A stretch of DNA of 64,000 nucleotides from Microbacterium sp. LWO14-1.2. Its GTDB lineage: Bacteria; Actinomycetota; Actinomycetes; Actinomycetales; Microbacteriaceae. The stretch's first letter is position 1. Each line of letters starts with the position of its first letter. The notes under the pieces were generated by a model. That model worked only from the letters and a program-made list of their open reading frames with translations, was not told the DNA's origin and did no database searches. Positions 44,639 to 52,740 of this stretch are shown one piece after another. The stretch lies in NCBI RefSeq assembly GCF_038397715.1, contig NZ_CP151633.1, positions 1,612,001 to 1,676,000 on the forward strand, read 5' to 3'. The position numbers and the translations under genes are program-made.

Positions 44639-44690
44639 GGCGTTTCGTCTCAGGCGACTTCGTCGTCTTCGCTCAACGACCCGAGGCGCG
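44639..44690 (-). repeat. Variant 31-bp repeat with internal insertion
   Basis: Begins GCGTTTCGTCTC and ends TTCGCTCAACGACCCG as in the other minus-oriented units, but about 17 bases are inserted in the middle. Lies after the lipoprotein gene. Confidence 0.6.
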
Positions 44691-44700
44691 GCGGCGCCGA

Positions 44701-45270
44701 TCAGCTCGCGATGCCGCGGAGCAGCCGCGTGACCGTCTCGTCGATGCGGGCGTCGCTGAGCGGCTGCCCGATGAGCGCCGCATACGACGCCATCGCGATG
44801 AGCTGATCGGCGATGGCGTCGGCATCCACGTCCGGGCGGATGTCGCCCGCCGACTGTCCGCGGTCGATGCGCTCCGCGACCCACGACCGGATCGGACCCG
44901 CCAACCGTTCGTTCAGCGCGAGCCCGAGCTCGTGGTCGGTGGCCGTCACCGCGATGAGCGCCCGGGCGAGTGCCGTTCCCTCGGGGCTGCCGAGTCCCGC
45001 CGACATCGCCGAAAACCACGCGTGCAGGTCGGCGCGGATGTCGTCGGTGATCGGCACCTCGACGTCGGCTCCGGGCAGGTCGCCCTCGAGCAGCGCCTCA
45101 CCGAGGATCGCCGCCTTCGACGGCCACCAGCGGTAGATCGTCTGCTTCGCGACTCCCGCCGACTCCGCGAGTCCCTCGATCGTCACAGCCTCGTACGCGC
45201 CGGCGACGACGGCCGTGCGCATCGCGTCGAGCACGGACCGGCGCGCGGCTTCACTACGAGGACGAGGCAT
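44701..45270 (-). CDS. TetR-family regulator
   Basis: 189 residues from ATG 45270; the longer frame has no HTH upstream. N-terminal HTH: VLDAMRTAVVAGAYEAVTIEGLAESAGVAKQTIYRWWPSKAAILGEALLEG. The C-terminal domain is of the TetR_C_11 kind (helical, RPDVDADAIADQLIA). No transporter is adjacent, so the target is unclear. Confidence 0.9.
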   Translation of the reverse strand: MPRPRSEAARRSVLDAMRTAVVAGAYEAVTIEGLAESAGVAKQTIYRWWPSKAAILGEALLEGDLPGADVEVPITDDIRADLHAWFSAMSAGLGSPEGTALARALIAVTATDHELGLALNERLAGPIRSWVAERIDRGQSAGDIRPDVDADAIADQLIAMASYAALIGQPLSDARIDETVTRLLRGIAS

Positions 45271-45354
45271 GAGGACAAGGCTACTGACGGATGCCGGGGC
45301 GCGACGTTGCGTGGAATGCTGCCATGACGTCATCCGGGGTGTTAGCTGGGACGC

Positions 45355-45642
45355 ATGACCGCGCACGGCCCCTTGAGACGCCGATCACCCGGGTCTGCCA
45401 CGACACAACGACGGGTCGTCGCCAGCATCCTCGCGCTCGTCGGCGGCGGCATCCTGCTGTGGTGGGGTGCGTCCGAGCTGCTCGCCGCGGGCGTCGCGGC
45501 GGACGCGGCCGGGACCGGAGGCGGATTCCCCGCGCTGGCTCTCGGCGCGGCCGTGATCGGGACCGTCTCAGCGGTGTGGGGGCTGTGCGCGCTCGCCTGG
45601 CAGCTCGGTCTGATGCTGCAGCGCCGCTCGTCGGATCACTGA
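45355..45642 (+). CDS. Hypothetical membrane protein
   Basis: 95 residues. A basic N-terminus (RRRSPGSATTQRR) and two hydrophobic helices (about 22-46 and 53-82). Short, GC-rich, no recognised family. Divergent from the TetR gene across 84 bases. Confidence 0.6.
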   Translation: MTAHGPLRRRSPGSATTQRRVVASILALVGGGILLWWGASELLAAGVAADAAGTGGGFPALALGAAVIGTVSAVWGLCALAWQLGLMLQRRSSDH

Positions 45643-45655
45643 CGGTCCCGGGCGG

Positions 45656-45904
45656 TCAGTGCTGAAGGCCGGCGCCGCTGCCGTCGCTTGACGGACGTCC
45701 TTCGCTCGACTCGCGTCGCGGCCCCGGAAGCGTTGCGCCAACAGCCACCCACATCAGGGCGAACAGGAAGAGCGCGGAGCCGACCCAATCGGGCAGGATG
45801 CCGAGGACCAGAAGCGGGGCCGCGACGAGACCCGCGAGGATGACGACGTTGCACACGACACGAAAGACCCGACGGTCGCCGTTCGCACGGATCTCGCTGC
45901 TCAT
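45656..45904 (-). CDS. Hypothetical membrane protein
   Basis: 82 residues. Two hydrophobic helices (about 13-33 and 37-55), then a Gly/Ser/Arg tail. Convergent with the 45355 gene, 13 bases apart. No recognised family. Confidence 0.6.
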   Translation of the reverse strand: MSSEIRANGDRRVFRVVCNVVILAGLVAAPLLVLGILPDWVGSALFLFALMWVAVGATLPGPRRESSEGRPSSDGSGAGLQH

Positions 45905-45942
45905 GCGGTCAGCGTAGTCATATGGCTACGCTGACCGAAACC

Positions 45943-46512
45943 CTAAGAGGTCGCGTCCACCCGCCGGTAAACCTGGGCAACCGCACCCGACCGGAACTCG
46001 CGCCGTTCCACGAGCTCCAAGCCGATACGCTCGCGCAAGCCCTCGAACAGATACGGGCCGTGCCCGGCGACGATCGGATGCACGACGAAGATGTACTCGT
46101 CGATCAGACCGAGGTCGGCGAGCGACCGCGACAGTGCGACGCCGCCGACCGACAGGCCCTTGCCCGGCTGCTCCTTCAGACGCCGCACGGCCTCGGCGAG
46201 GTCGCCCTGCACGAGCTCGGCATTCCAATCGACCTCGTCGAGGGTGCTCGAGACGACGTACTTCTTCGCCCGGTCGAGGGTGTCGGCGAACTCCTGCTCA
46301 CCCGCGTCCATCCAGTCGGGCCAGACGCCGTCATCCGGACGCTTCCACGCCTCCCGCATCATCTCGAACGTGACGCGGCCGTAGAGCTCGGCATCCGACT
46401 CGTCCATCTGGTCGGTCCAGAAACGCATCAGCTCGTCATCGGGCGCGACCCCGGCCTCATGATGGACGCAGCCATCGAGGGTCACGTTGATCGCATACCG
46501 CAGTGGTCTCAT
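45943..46512 (-). CDS. Dihydrofolate reductase family protein (RibD C-terminal fold)
   Basis: 189 residues from ATG 46512; the longer frame upstream is made of repeat sequence. RYAINVTLDGCVHHEAG, AELYGRVTFEMMREAW and LSVGGVALSRSLADLGLIDEY are typical of the RibD_C/YyaP-type reductases. NADPH-dependent; substrate unknown. Ends in HPIVAGHGPYLFEGL as usual for the family. Confidence 0.9.
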   Translation of the reverse strand: MRPLRYAINVTLDGCVHHEAGVAPDDELMRFWTDQMDESDAELYGRVTFEMMREAWKRPDDGVWPDWMDAGEQEFADTLDRAKKYVVSSTLDEVDWNAELVQGDLAEAVRRLKEQPGKGLSVGGVALSRSLADLGLIDEYIFVVHPIVAGHGPYLFEGLRERIGLELVERREFRSGAVAQVYRRVDATS

Positions 46513-46583
46513 GGCGCTGCTCCCTTGATGCGCGAAGTATGGGATCGGACGCGGTACAGAGTACGCCTCGGGGAGGGAACCGC

Positions 46584-46703
46584 GTTTCGTCTCGCTCCGC
46601 TCGCTCAACGACCCGAAGAGATCACCGCGGTTGTCTCGCTCCGCTCGCTCAACGACCCGAAGAGATCACCGCGTTTCGTCTCGCTTCGCTTGCTCGACGA
46701 CCG
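46584..46703 (-). repeat. 31-bp repeat cluster, three units
   Basis: Three minus-oriented units at 46584, 46629 and 46673, each running from CGTTTCGTCTCG (second changed to CGGTTGTCTCG) to CTCGCTCAACGACC. The first two form a tandem duplication of about 45 bases with AAGAGATCACCGCG between. Confidence 0.85.
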
Positions 46704-46767
46704 CTCCCGATAGCGTGGAGCCACGAGCCCGCGCGGGGGAGTCGCGCGACCGACGACCGGAGTCCAC

Positions 46768-47748
46768 ATGACGTCTCTGCGCCTGCGCGCGACCCGCACC
46801 CTCGCCCTCTCCACCCTCGCGGTCGTCGCCCTGGCCGGGTGCAGTCCGTCGGGAAACGTGACCGGCGACGGCGACACCACCGAGAGCGTCGCCCTGCTCG
46901 AGGAGTTCTTCGGCCACCTCGAAGCCGGCGAGACGACGGATGCCGCGGCGATGACGTCGATCGACTTCCCGGCCGAGTTCCTCGACGAGGACTTCTACGC
47001 GGCATCCGCTGCCCTCCCCTCCGACGCGAAGGTCGTGAAGACGAAGGGGTCCGACAAATACACCGTCACGGCAACCGTGGAGTTCGTGCTCGACGACCCC
47101 GAGAATCCGGCGAGCGCGACCTTCCAGGTGAAGAACGACGACGGCGAGCGCACGATCTCGTGGCGCGATGAGAAGTTCTCGATCATCAACGTCGCCTCCC
47201 CCGGGCGCATCGTCGTGAACGGTGAGCTCGACTACGCGATGCAGCCCGATGACGCGCACGACCTGTACCTGCTGCCCGCCCTGTACGACATCGGGTACGA
47301 CGACCCGACCGGTACGACGCAGCTCGACGATGACGGCACCAACGAGTTCACGCTGCCGTGGCCGATGGACGACGCGGACCCGGCATCGGACTTCCCCTCG
47401 AACGCGACGGTCACGCACTGGAACCTGTCGGTCAGCGCATGGGTGGAGCCCGACGTGATCGAGGCGGCGGACGCGCAGATCGACGCCCTCACCGACGCCT
47501 GCGTGGCCGAGGGGATGGCCGGACCGTCCTGCCCGCCCCAGGTGCTCGCGTACGGCAAGCCGCTGGTCGACCCGTCGACCGTCGAGTGGTTCCGCACGCC
47601 GGCCACGGGACCGGTGGTCAGTGACGGGCGGGTCGAGTACTCGAAGGGCTTCACCGTGCGCGCCGACGGCGTCACCTACCCCGAGCCCGCGGTGTACACC
47701 GGAACACTGACGAAGGATGCCGACGGCACGATGACGTTCACGCGATAG
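46768..47748 (+). CDS. Hypothetical lipoprotein
   Basis: 326 residues. Signal peptide with lipobox LAGC (Cys about residue 25). NTF2/DUF4878-like start of the mature part (VALLEEFFGHLEAGETTDAAAMTS), then long beta-rich regions without a known family (VTATVEFVLDDPENPASATFQVK, LPALYDIGYDDPTGTTQLDD). Two cysteines (DACVAEG, PSCPPQ) sit close together. Probably extracellular and anchored to the membrane. Confidence 0.75.
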   Translation: MTSLRLRATRTLALSTLAVVALAGCSPSGNVTGDGDTTESVALLEEFFGHLEAGETTDAAAMTSIDFPAEFLDEDFYAASAALPSDAKVVKTKGSDKYTVTATVEFVLDDPENPASATFQVKNDDGERTISWRDEKFSIINVASPGRIVVNGELDYAMQPDDAHDLYLLPALYDIGYDDPTGTTQLDDDGTNEFTLPWPMDDADPASDFPSNATVTHWNLSVSAWVEPDVIEAADAQIDALTDACVAEGMAGPSCPPQVLAYGKPLVDPSTVEWFRTPATGPVVSDGRVEYSKGFTVRADGVTYPEPAVYTGTLTKDADGTMTFTR

Positions 47749-47761
47749 ACGGACGGAACCT

Positions 47762-47850
47762 CGTTTCGTCTCGCTTCGCTCGCTTAACGGACCGGGGGGG
47801 GCTTCGCTCGCTCAACGACCCGGGGGCTTCGCTCGCTCAACGACCCGGGG
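47762..47850 (-). repeat. 31-bp repeat cluster, one full and two shortened units
   Basis: Full unit 47762-47792, then shortened units at 47801 and 47827 separated by G-runs. Located between the lipoprotein gene and the DUF2268 gene. Confidence 0.8.
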
Positions 47851-47899
47851 GACCGGGCGGTTGACCTTGACGCGAGGGCAACGTTTACCGTCGGATGAC

Positions 47900-48808
47900 A
47901 TGACCGTCACCCTGATCGACAGTGCCTCCGCGACCGCCCGCATCCTCGACGCCGATCCGGCCGTTCGCGCCGACCTCATCCGCGAGATGTGGGCGCCGAT
48001 GGCGGGCATGTACCACTTCGTCCCCGGCGGGCTCGATCTCGCCGACGTGCATCGGCAGAGTTTCGGGTTCGACGCCGAGCATCCGTCGGATGCGCTTCGC
48101 GCGGGACTCGACGCGCTCGTCGACGCCGACGCATGGCAACGCATCGAGACCGCGCTGCACACCGGCATCGAGGCGTTGGAGCGCGCGAATCCCGGCATCC
48201 TGGTCCCCGACCTGACCGTGCTGCTGCTACTCGGAGATCCGACCAACGCGCACTTCGTCGATGAGGTGCAGGGGCTGTCCGGGTTCGGCGGCATCAGCGG
48301 GTACATCACCCTCACGCTGTGGCCGACCCCACGCGTGCTCGACCGACTCGAGGCCATCAGCGTGCACGAGCTGCACCACACCGTGCGCTACTCCCCCGGC
48401 GGCGTCGTCTGGGATCCGACCACGGTCACCGTCGGAGAGCACGTGATCTCCGAGGGACTCGCCGACATCTTCGCCACCGAACTGTACGGCCCCTCCGGCT
48501 ACACGCACTTCGTCTCACTTGAGACCCGCGCCGACGATCGCGTGCTGGAAAAGGTCACTTCCGGTCTCGGCGTCACCGGCATGCAGGACTTCGCGGCGTG
48601 GGTGCTCGGCGACGCGACAGCGCGTCTGTTCGGCGGCGAACCCGTCGGACTCCCCACCGGCGCCGGCTACGCCGCGGGCGCCCGCCTCGTCGAGGCGTAC
48701 CGTGAGGTGAGCGGACGCACGGCGGCGGAATCCGTGCATGCGCCGTCATCCGGCATCCTGTCGGTCGCCCTTCCGCACCTCGGACTGGCTGCGATCACCG
48801 ACGACTGA
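47900..48808 (+). CDS. DUF2268 putative zinc protease
   Basis: 302 residues from ATG 47900 (the frame opens at 47861). Zinc-binding HExxH in ISVHELHHTVRY (about residue 155), with the third ligand probably the Glu of ISEGLADIFATELYG. This is the DUF2268 'predicted Zn-dependent protease' layout. No signal peptide. The MerR/TipAS gene follows 11 bases later, so they may be co-transcribed. Confidence 0.87.
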   Translation: MTVTLIDSASATARILDADPAVRADLIREMWAPMAGMYHFVPGGLDLADVHRQSFGFDAEHPSDALRAGLDALVDADAWQRIETALHTGIEALERANPGILVPDLTVLLLLGDPTNAHFVDEVQGLSGFGGISGYITLTLWPTPRVLDRLEAISVHELHHTVRYSPGGVVWDPTTVTVGEHVISEGLADIFATELYGPSGYTHFVSLETRADDRVLEKVTSGLGVTGMQDFAAWVLGDATARLFGGEPVGLPTGAGYAAGARLVEAYREVSGRTAAESVHAPSSGILSVALPHLGLAAITDD

Positions 48809-48819
48809 AGGGAGCACGC

Positions 48820-49584
48820 ATGGAGTGGACCGTCTCCGAGCTCGCCGAGCGCGCGGGCATCAGCGGGCGCACCCTGCGCCACTACGACCGCATCGGACTG
48901 CTGTCGCCCGACCGGATCGGCTCGAACAGCTACCGGTATTACGGCCCCGTAGCGGTGGCGCGGCTGCAACGCATCCTGCTCCTGCGCGACGCGGGCATGC
49001 CGCTCGCCGAGATCTCGTCAGTCCTCGATGCCGCCGAGACGCCCGAGGCCGAGGTCGCCGCTCTGCGCGCACACCTCGCGCAGCTGCAGACCGAGCAGGA
49101 TGCCGTCGCCCGCCGCATCGCGTCGGTCGAGCACACCATCGAGATGCGCACCCAGGGACGCGAACCGCGCATGGACATCATGCTGCAGGGCTTCAACGAC
49201 GACTACGAAGACGAGGTCGTGCAGCGCTGGGGACGCGAAGCCTTCGACGCCTCGAACCGCTGGTGGCACGGCCAATCGGTGCGACAGCAGCGCGAGTGGA
49301 AGGCCCGCACCGATGCACTCGTCGGGCGGTGGCGCGAGCTGCACGAGCAAGGTCTCGGCCCGGAGTCGCCCGAGGCGCAAAGGCATGCCGCCTCGCACCT
49401 GGACTGGTTCGCCGAGATCCCCGGCACGCCCACGCACGCCGGCGACGCCGAGAACGCGACGGCGATGGTGCTCGGCATGGCCGACCAGTACGAGACGAAC
49501 CCCGACTTCCACGACACGTTCGGGACGCCGGATGCCGCGGCCCTCGCCGCCGCGGCTCTGCGCCTCCACGTGCGGAAGCGGTGA
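48820..49584 (+). CDS. MerR-family regulator with TipAS domain
   Basis: 254 residues. MerR HTH at the N-terminus (MEWTVSELAERAGISGRTLRHYDRIGLLSPDRIGSNSYRYYG), coiled region (about 75-115), and a TipAS antibiotic-binding domain (about 125-250: YEDEVVQRWGREAFDASNRWWHGQS, and FHDTFGTPDAAALAAAALRLH). TipA-type proteins bind thiopeptides or other drugs and activate their targets. Probably controls its own operon. Confidence 0.9.
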   Translation: MEWTVSELAERAGISGRTLRHYDRIGLLSPDRIGSNSYRYYGPVAVARLQRILLLRDAGMPLAEISSVLDAAETPEAEVAALRAHLAQLQTEQDAVARRIASVEHTIEMRTQGREPRMDIMLQGFNDDYEDEVVQRWGREAFDASNRWWHGQSVRQQREWKARTDALVGRWRELHEQGLGPESPEAQRHAASHLDWFAEIPGTPTHAGDAENATAMVLGMADQYETNPDFHDTFGTPDAAALAAAALRLHVRKR

Positions 49585-49641
49585 TCGCTCGCGTCGCAAC
49601 GGCCTGTCGCGGCATCCGTCGAGCGCTCTAGCGTGACCGGC

Positions 49642-50025
49642 ATGTTGAAGATCGTGTCGATCGTGATCCGCGTGGACGACCTGCCCGCACAGACCGAGTT
49701 CTGGAAGGCCGCCCTCGACTACGTCGAACGCGACCCCGCGACCGACGACTGGGTCGTGCTGAAGCCGCGCGACGCCGACGCTCCCTGCATCGCGCTCGAC
49801 GCACATCGCTCCGAGCGGGTGCTGCCGCCCCGCATCCACCTCGACATCTATGCCGAGGATCAGGATGCCGAGGTCGAGCGCCTCTCCTCACTCGGCGCGA
49901 CCGTCGTGCCGTGGGAAGGGCGTCCCGACGACGCGGACTACGTGACCATGCAGGATCCGGAAGGCAACCGCTTCTGCATCGTCGACCGGCCGGACTGGGC
50001 GGGCTGGAGTGCTGGCGGGCGGTGA
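49642..50025 (+). CDS. VOC-family protein
   Basis: 127 residues from ATG 49642. VOC fold with IVIRVDDLPAQTEFWKAALDYVERD, IHLDIYAEDQDAEVERLSSLGA and TMQDPEGNRFCIVDRPDW. A metal-dependent dioxygenase, glyoxalase or drug-binding protein; not decided. Convergent with the GNAT gene, four bases apart. Confidence 0.88.
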   Translation: MLKIVSIVIRVDDLPAQTEFWKAALDYVERDPATDDWVVLKPRDADAPCIALDAHRSERVLPPRIHLDIYAEDQDAEVERLSSLGATVVPWEGRPDDADYVTMQDPEGNRFCIVDRPDWAGWSAGGR

Positions 50026-50029
50026 CGGA

Positions 50030-50500
50030 TCAGAGCGTGCGGGAGTAGTAGAAGGCCCGCTCGCCGGTCGCCGGGTCAGCGCCGGTGAAGCCGTGGGCCT
50101 CGTAGAAGCGCATCGTGTCGGCATCCGACTCGTCGACGTTGATCTCGATCTCGGCGACGCCCAACCGCTGGCACGCCTCGACCATCACCCGCAGGATCTC
50201 GCCGCCGATGCCTCCGCCGCGCTCCTCCGGCGACACGTACATCTCGTCGAGCAGAGCGACCGGGCCATCCGACCACACGTTCGGACGCACCGTCACCAGC
50301 GCGACGCCGATCGCCGGCTCCCCGCCGAGGACCGCGAACGTCGAGGGCCCCGCGAGCAGGGTCCGCAGCCGTCGAGTGAGCACCTCGACCCCCGGCGTGG
50401 CCGTGTCGAACTCGGTGTTGAAGGCGTGCAGCAGCTCGGCGATGCGCGGCGCATCGTCGGGCGTGGCCGTGCGGATGCGGTACGCGCGGGGCTCGTTCAT
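50030..50500 (-). CDS. GNAT-family acetyltransferase
   Basis: 156 residues from ATG 50500; the longer frame runs through the repeat cluster. Acetyl-CoA binding region YVSPEERGGGIGGEILRVMVEACQRLG (about 93-119) and the C-terminal NVDESDADTMRFYEAHGFT. It acetylates an unknown amine. Alone on its strand before a repeat cluster. Confidence 0.92.
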   Translation of the reverse strand: MNEPRAYRIRTATPDDAPRIAELLHAFNTEFDTATPGVEVLTRRLRTLLAGPSTFAVLGGEPAIGVALVTVRPNVWSDGPVALLDEMYVSPEERGGGIGGEILRVMVEACQRLGVAEIEINVDESDADTMRFYEAHGFTGADPATGERAFYYSRTL

Positions 50501-50563
50501 CGGGTCTCTTTCGGGTAGAGAAGTATCGGGATGCCGGAGTGTGGCGATCCGAGGAATGTAGCG

Positions 50564-50634
50564 CGTTTCGTCTCGCTTCGCTCGCTCAACGACCCGGGGG
50601 GGGAGGGTTCGCTCGCTCAACGACCCGGGGCCGC
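50564..50634 (-). repeat. 31-bp repeat cluster, two units
   Basis: Full minus-oriented unit 50564-50594, then a G-run and a second, shortened unit 50608-50630. Between the GNAT gene and gnd. Confidence 0.8.
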
Positions 50635-50637
50635 TCC

Positions 50638-51693
50638 TCAGTTGGATTCGGCCTTGCGGGAGCCGGCCTCGAGCACGTCGCCGGCCGGGAGCTCCTTGTG
50701 GCCGCCGAACTGCAGACGCATCGCCGACAGCACCTGGTTCGCGAACCGGTCTTCGTCGCGCGACGCGAAGCGCTCGAAGAGGGATGCCGCGAGCACCGGC
50801 ACCGGAACACCCACGTCGACCGCGGCCTTGACCGTCCAGCGGCCCTCGCCCGAGTCGGAGACGCGACCCGCGAGCCCGTCGAGCGTCGGGTTCTCGGCGA
50901 GCGCCGCCGCCGTCAGGTCGAGCAGCCACGACGAGATCACCGATCCGCGGCGCCACAGCTCCGAGACCTTCGCGGTGTCGATGGGGAACTGGTAGTACTC
51001 CGGCTCCTCCAGCGGCGCAATCTCGGCGGAGTGCTCGGCCTCGCGCACCCCGGCATCCGCGTTGTGCAGCAGGTTCAGGCCCTCGGCGATCGACGCCATG
51101 ATGCCGTACTCGATGCCGTTGTGCACCATCTTCACGAAGTGCCCCGCGCCCGACGGGCCGCAGTGCAGGTAGCCGAGCTCTTCCGGTCCGAGCTCGCCGG
51201 TGCGCCCGGGGGTGCGCTCGATCTCGCCCTCGCCCGGCGCGATAGTCTTCAGGATCGGCTCGATCCGCTGCACGGCCTCGTCCGGCCCGCCGACCATGAG
51301 GCAGTAGCCGCGGTCGAGTCCGAAGACGCCGCCACTCGTGCCCACATCGACGTAGTGGATGCCGCGCTCCTTCAGCGCCTTCGCCCGACGGACGTCGTCG
51401 CGGTAGTTCGAGTTGCCGCCGTCGATGAGGATGTCGCCCTCGTCGAGAACGGCCGAGACCTCATCGGCCACCGAGCCGGTCAGCGACGCGGGCACCATCA
51501 TCCAGACCGCGCGCGGAGCCTCGAGCTTCGACGCGAGGTCGGCCATGCTGTCCGCCCCGACGGCACCCTCCGCGACCAGTGCCTGCACGGCATCCGCATT
51601 GACGTCGTAGACGATGCACTCATGTCCGTCGCGCATCAGGCGGCGCACGATGTTCGCGCCCATCCGTCCGAGTCCGATCATCGCGAGCTGCAT
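50638..51693 (-). CDS. gnd: 6-phosphogluconate dehydrogenase, decarboxylating (short type)
   Basis: 351 residues from ATG 51693. NADP motif [16 protein letters not shown], substrate loop [32 protein letters not shown] and the catalytic stretch [19 protein letters not shown]. The about 350-residue length fits the short (YqeC/GndA-like) form rather than the 470-residue form. It makes ribulose 5-phosphate and NAD(P)H in the pentose phosphate pathway. The longer frame adds MEGTL before MQLAM. Confidence 0.93.
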   Translation of the reverse strand: MQLAMIGLGRMGANIVRRLMRDGHECIVYDVNADAVQALVAEGAVGADSMADLASKLEAPRAVWMMVPASLTGSVADEVSAVLDEGDILIDGGNSNYRDDVRRAKALKERGIHYVDVGTSGGVFGLDRGYCLMVGGPDEAVQRIEPILKTIAPGEGEIERTPGRTGELGPEELGYLHCGPSGAGHFVKMVHNGIEYGIMASIAEGLNLLHNADAGVREAEHSAEIAPLEEPEYYQFPIDTAKVSELWRRGSVISSWLLDLTAAALAENPTLDGLAGRVSDSGEGRWTVKAAVDVGVPVPVLAASLFERFASRDEDRFANQVLSAMRLQFGGHKELPAGDVLEAGSRKAESN

Positions 51694-51817
51694 GAGGGTT
51701 CCTTCCATCGCCGAGCAGGGATGTCGTCATCCTCACACGCCCGCGGGCTGCGACCAAAGGGGGTGGCGCGTTTCGCGGAGAGGTGGGAGGGATCGGCGGG
51801 TTCTGCGGAGGGAGCCG

Positions 51818-51910
51818 CGTTTCGTCTCGCTTCGCTCGCTCAACGACCCGCGAAGAGGGAGTCGCTCGCTCAACCGCCCGGGAACTTCGCTCGCTCGACG
51901 AGCCGAGGGT
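51818..51910 (-). repeat. 31-bp repeat cluster
   Basis: Full unit 51818-51848; shortened, diverged units near 51862 and 51887. Lies in the about 240-base gap between gnd and the IclR gene; no other feature is seen there. Confidence 0.75.
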
Positions 51911-51933
51911 CATGCGGGATCGATTCGCGCCGC

Positions 51934-52713
51934 TCAGCGCGCGGTCGGCGGCACCGCCGAGATGAGGCCGAGGGCCACGCTGATCCGGTCGGCGGATTCC
52001 ACGACGTCCTCCTGCAGCCGATCGAGTCCGTAGTCGCGCATCATCGTGAGGCGGCCGGACAGCGAGATCGCGCCGACCGCCTGTCCGGTCGCATCGCGGA
52101 TGGGCGCGGCGACGCACAGCCGCCCCAGGGCCAGCTCCTGGTCCTCGGTCGCGTACCCGTCGCGGCTGACCCGGTCGAGCTCGGCGTCGAGCGCGTCATG
52201 ATCGCCGATCGTGTTCACCGTGTACTTCGGCAGATCGTCGCCGAGCAGGTCGCGACGCTCCTGCGCGGTGAGGCCGAGCAGCAGGCACTTGCCCAGCGCG
52301 GAGGCGTGCAGGGGCTGCCCGAGTCCGACCATGGTGTGCGACTTGCGCGCGAGCTCGCCCTCGGCGTGCGAGAGGTACACGGCCCTGTCGCCGACGCGCA
52401 CGGCGACGTTCGCGCTGAACCCCGTGCGCTGGGCGAGCTCCTGCACGGGGGTGCGGCTCTCGCGGTGGATCGGGTACTGGTTGAGTCCGCGGCTCGCGAG
52501 CGACATGACCTCGGCACCGATCGCGTAGCCGTTCTCGACTTTCGACACGTAGCCGAGCTCTTCGAGGGTCGTCAGCATGCGGGCGATCGTCGACGCGCCG
52601 AGACCGGTCGCACGCGAGATGTCGGAGGCGCGGGGAGGCCCGCCGGTCGCACTCGCGATCGCCTCGAGCACCGCCGCCGCCCGACCGACTCCCTGCTGCA
52701 CCTCTGCCGCCAT
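51934..52713 (-). CDS. IclR-family regulator
   Basis: 259 residues. N-terminal winged helix (VLEAIASATGGPPRASDISRATGLGASTIARMLTTLEELGYVSKVENG), C-terminal IclR effector domain from about residue 80 (FSANVAVRVGDRAVYLSHAEGE; GKCLLLGLTAQERRDLL; GYATEDQELALGRLCVAAPI). Immediately downstream of the large FAD oxidoreductase gene on the same strand (27-base gap), so it probably regulates that catabolic region. Confidence 0.92.
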   Translation of the reverse strand: MAAEVQQGVGRAAAVLEAIASATGGPPRASDISRATGLGASTIARMLTTLEELGYVSKVENGYAIGAEVMSLASRGLNQYPIHRESRTPVQELAQRTGFSANVAVRVGDRAVYLSHAEGELARKSHTMVGLGQPLHASALGKCLLLGLTAQERRDLLGDDLPKYTVNTIGDHDALDAELDRVSRDGYATEDQELALGRLCVAAPIRDATGQAVGAISLSGRLTMMRDYGLDRLQEDVVESADRISVALGLISAVPPTAR

Positions 52714-52740
52714 GCCCCCAGTCTCCCCTACGACCGCGCC

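Noticed and set aside
46513..46608. N-terminal extension MSERSETKRG of the RibD-like reductase
   Set aside because: It is the translated 31-bp repeat; the reductase fold starts at MRPLRYAINV.
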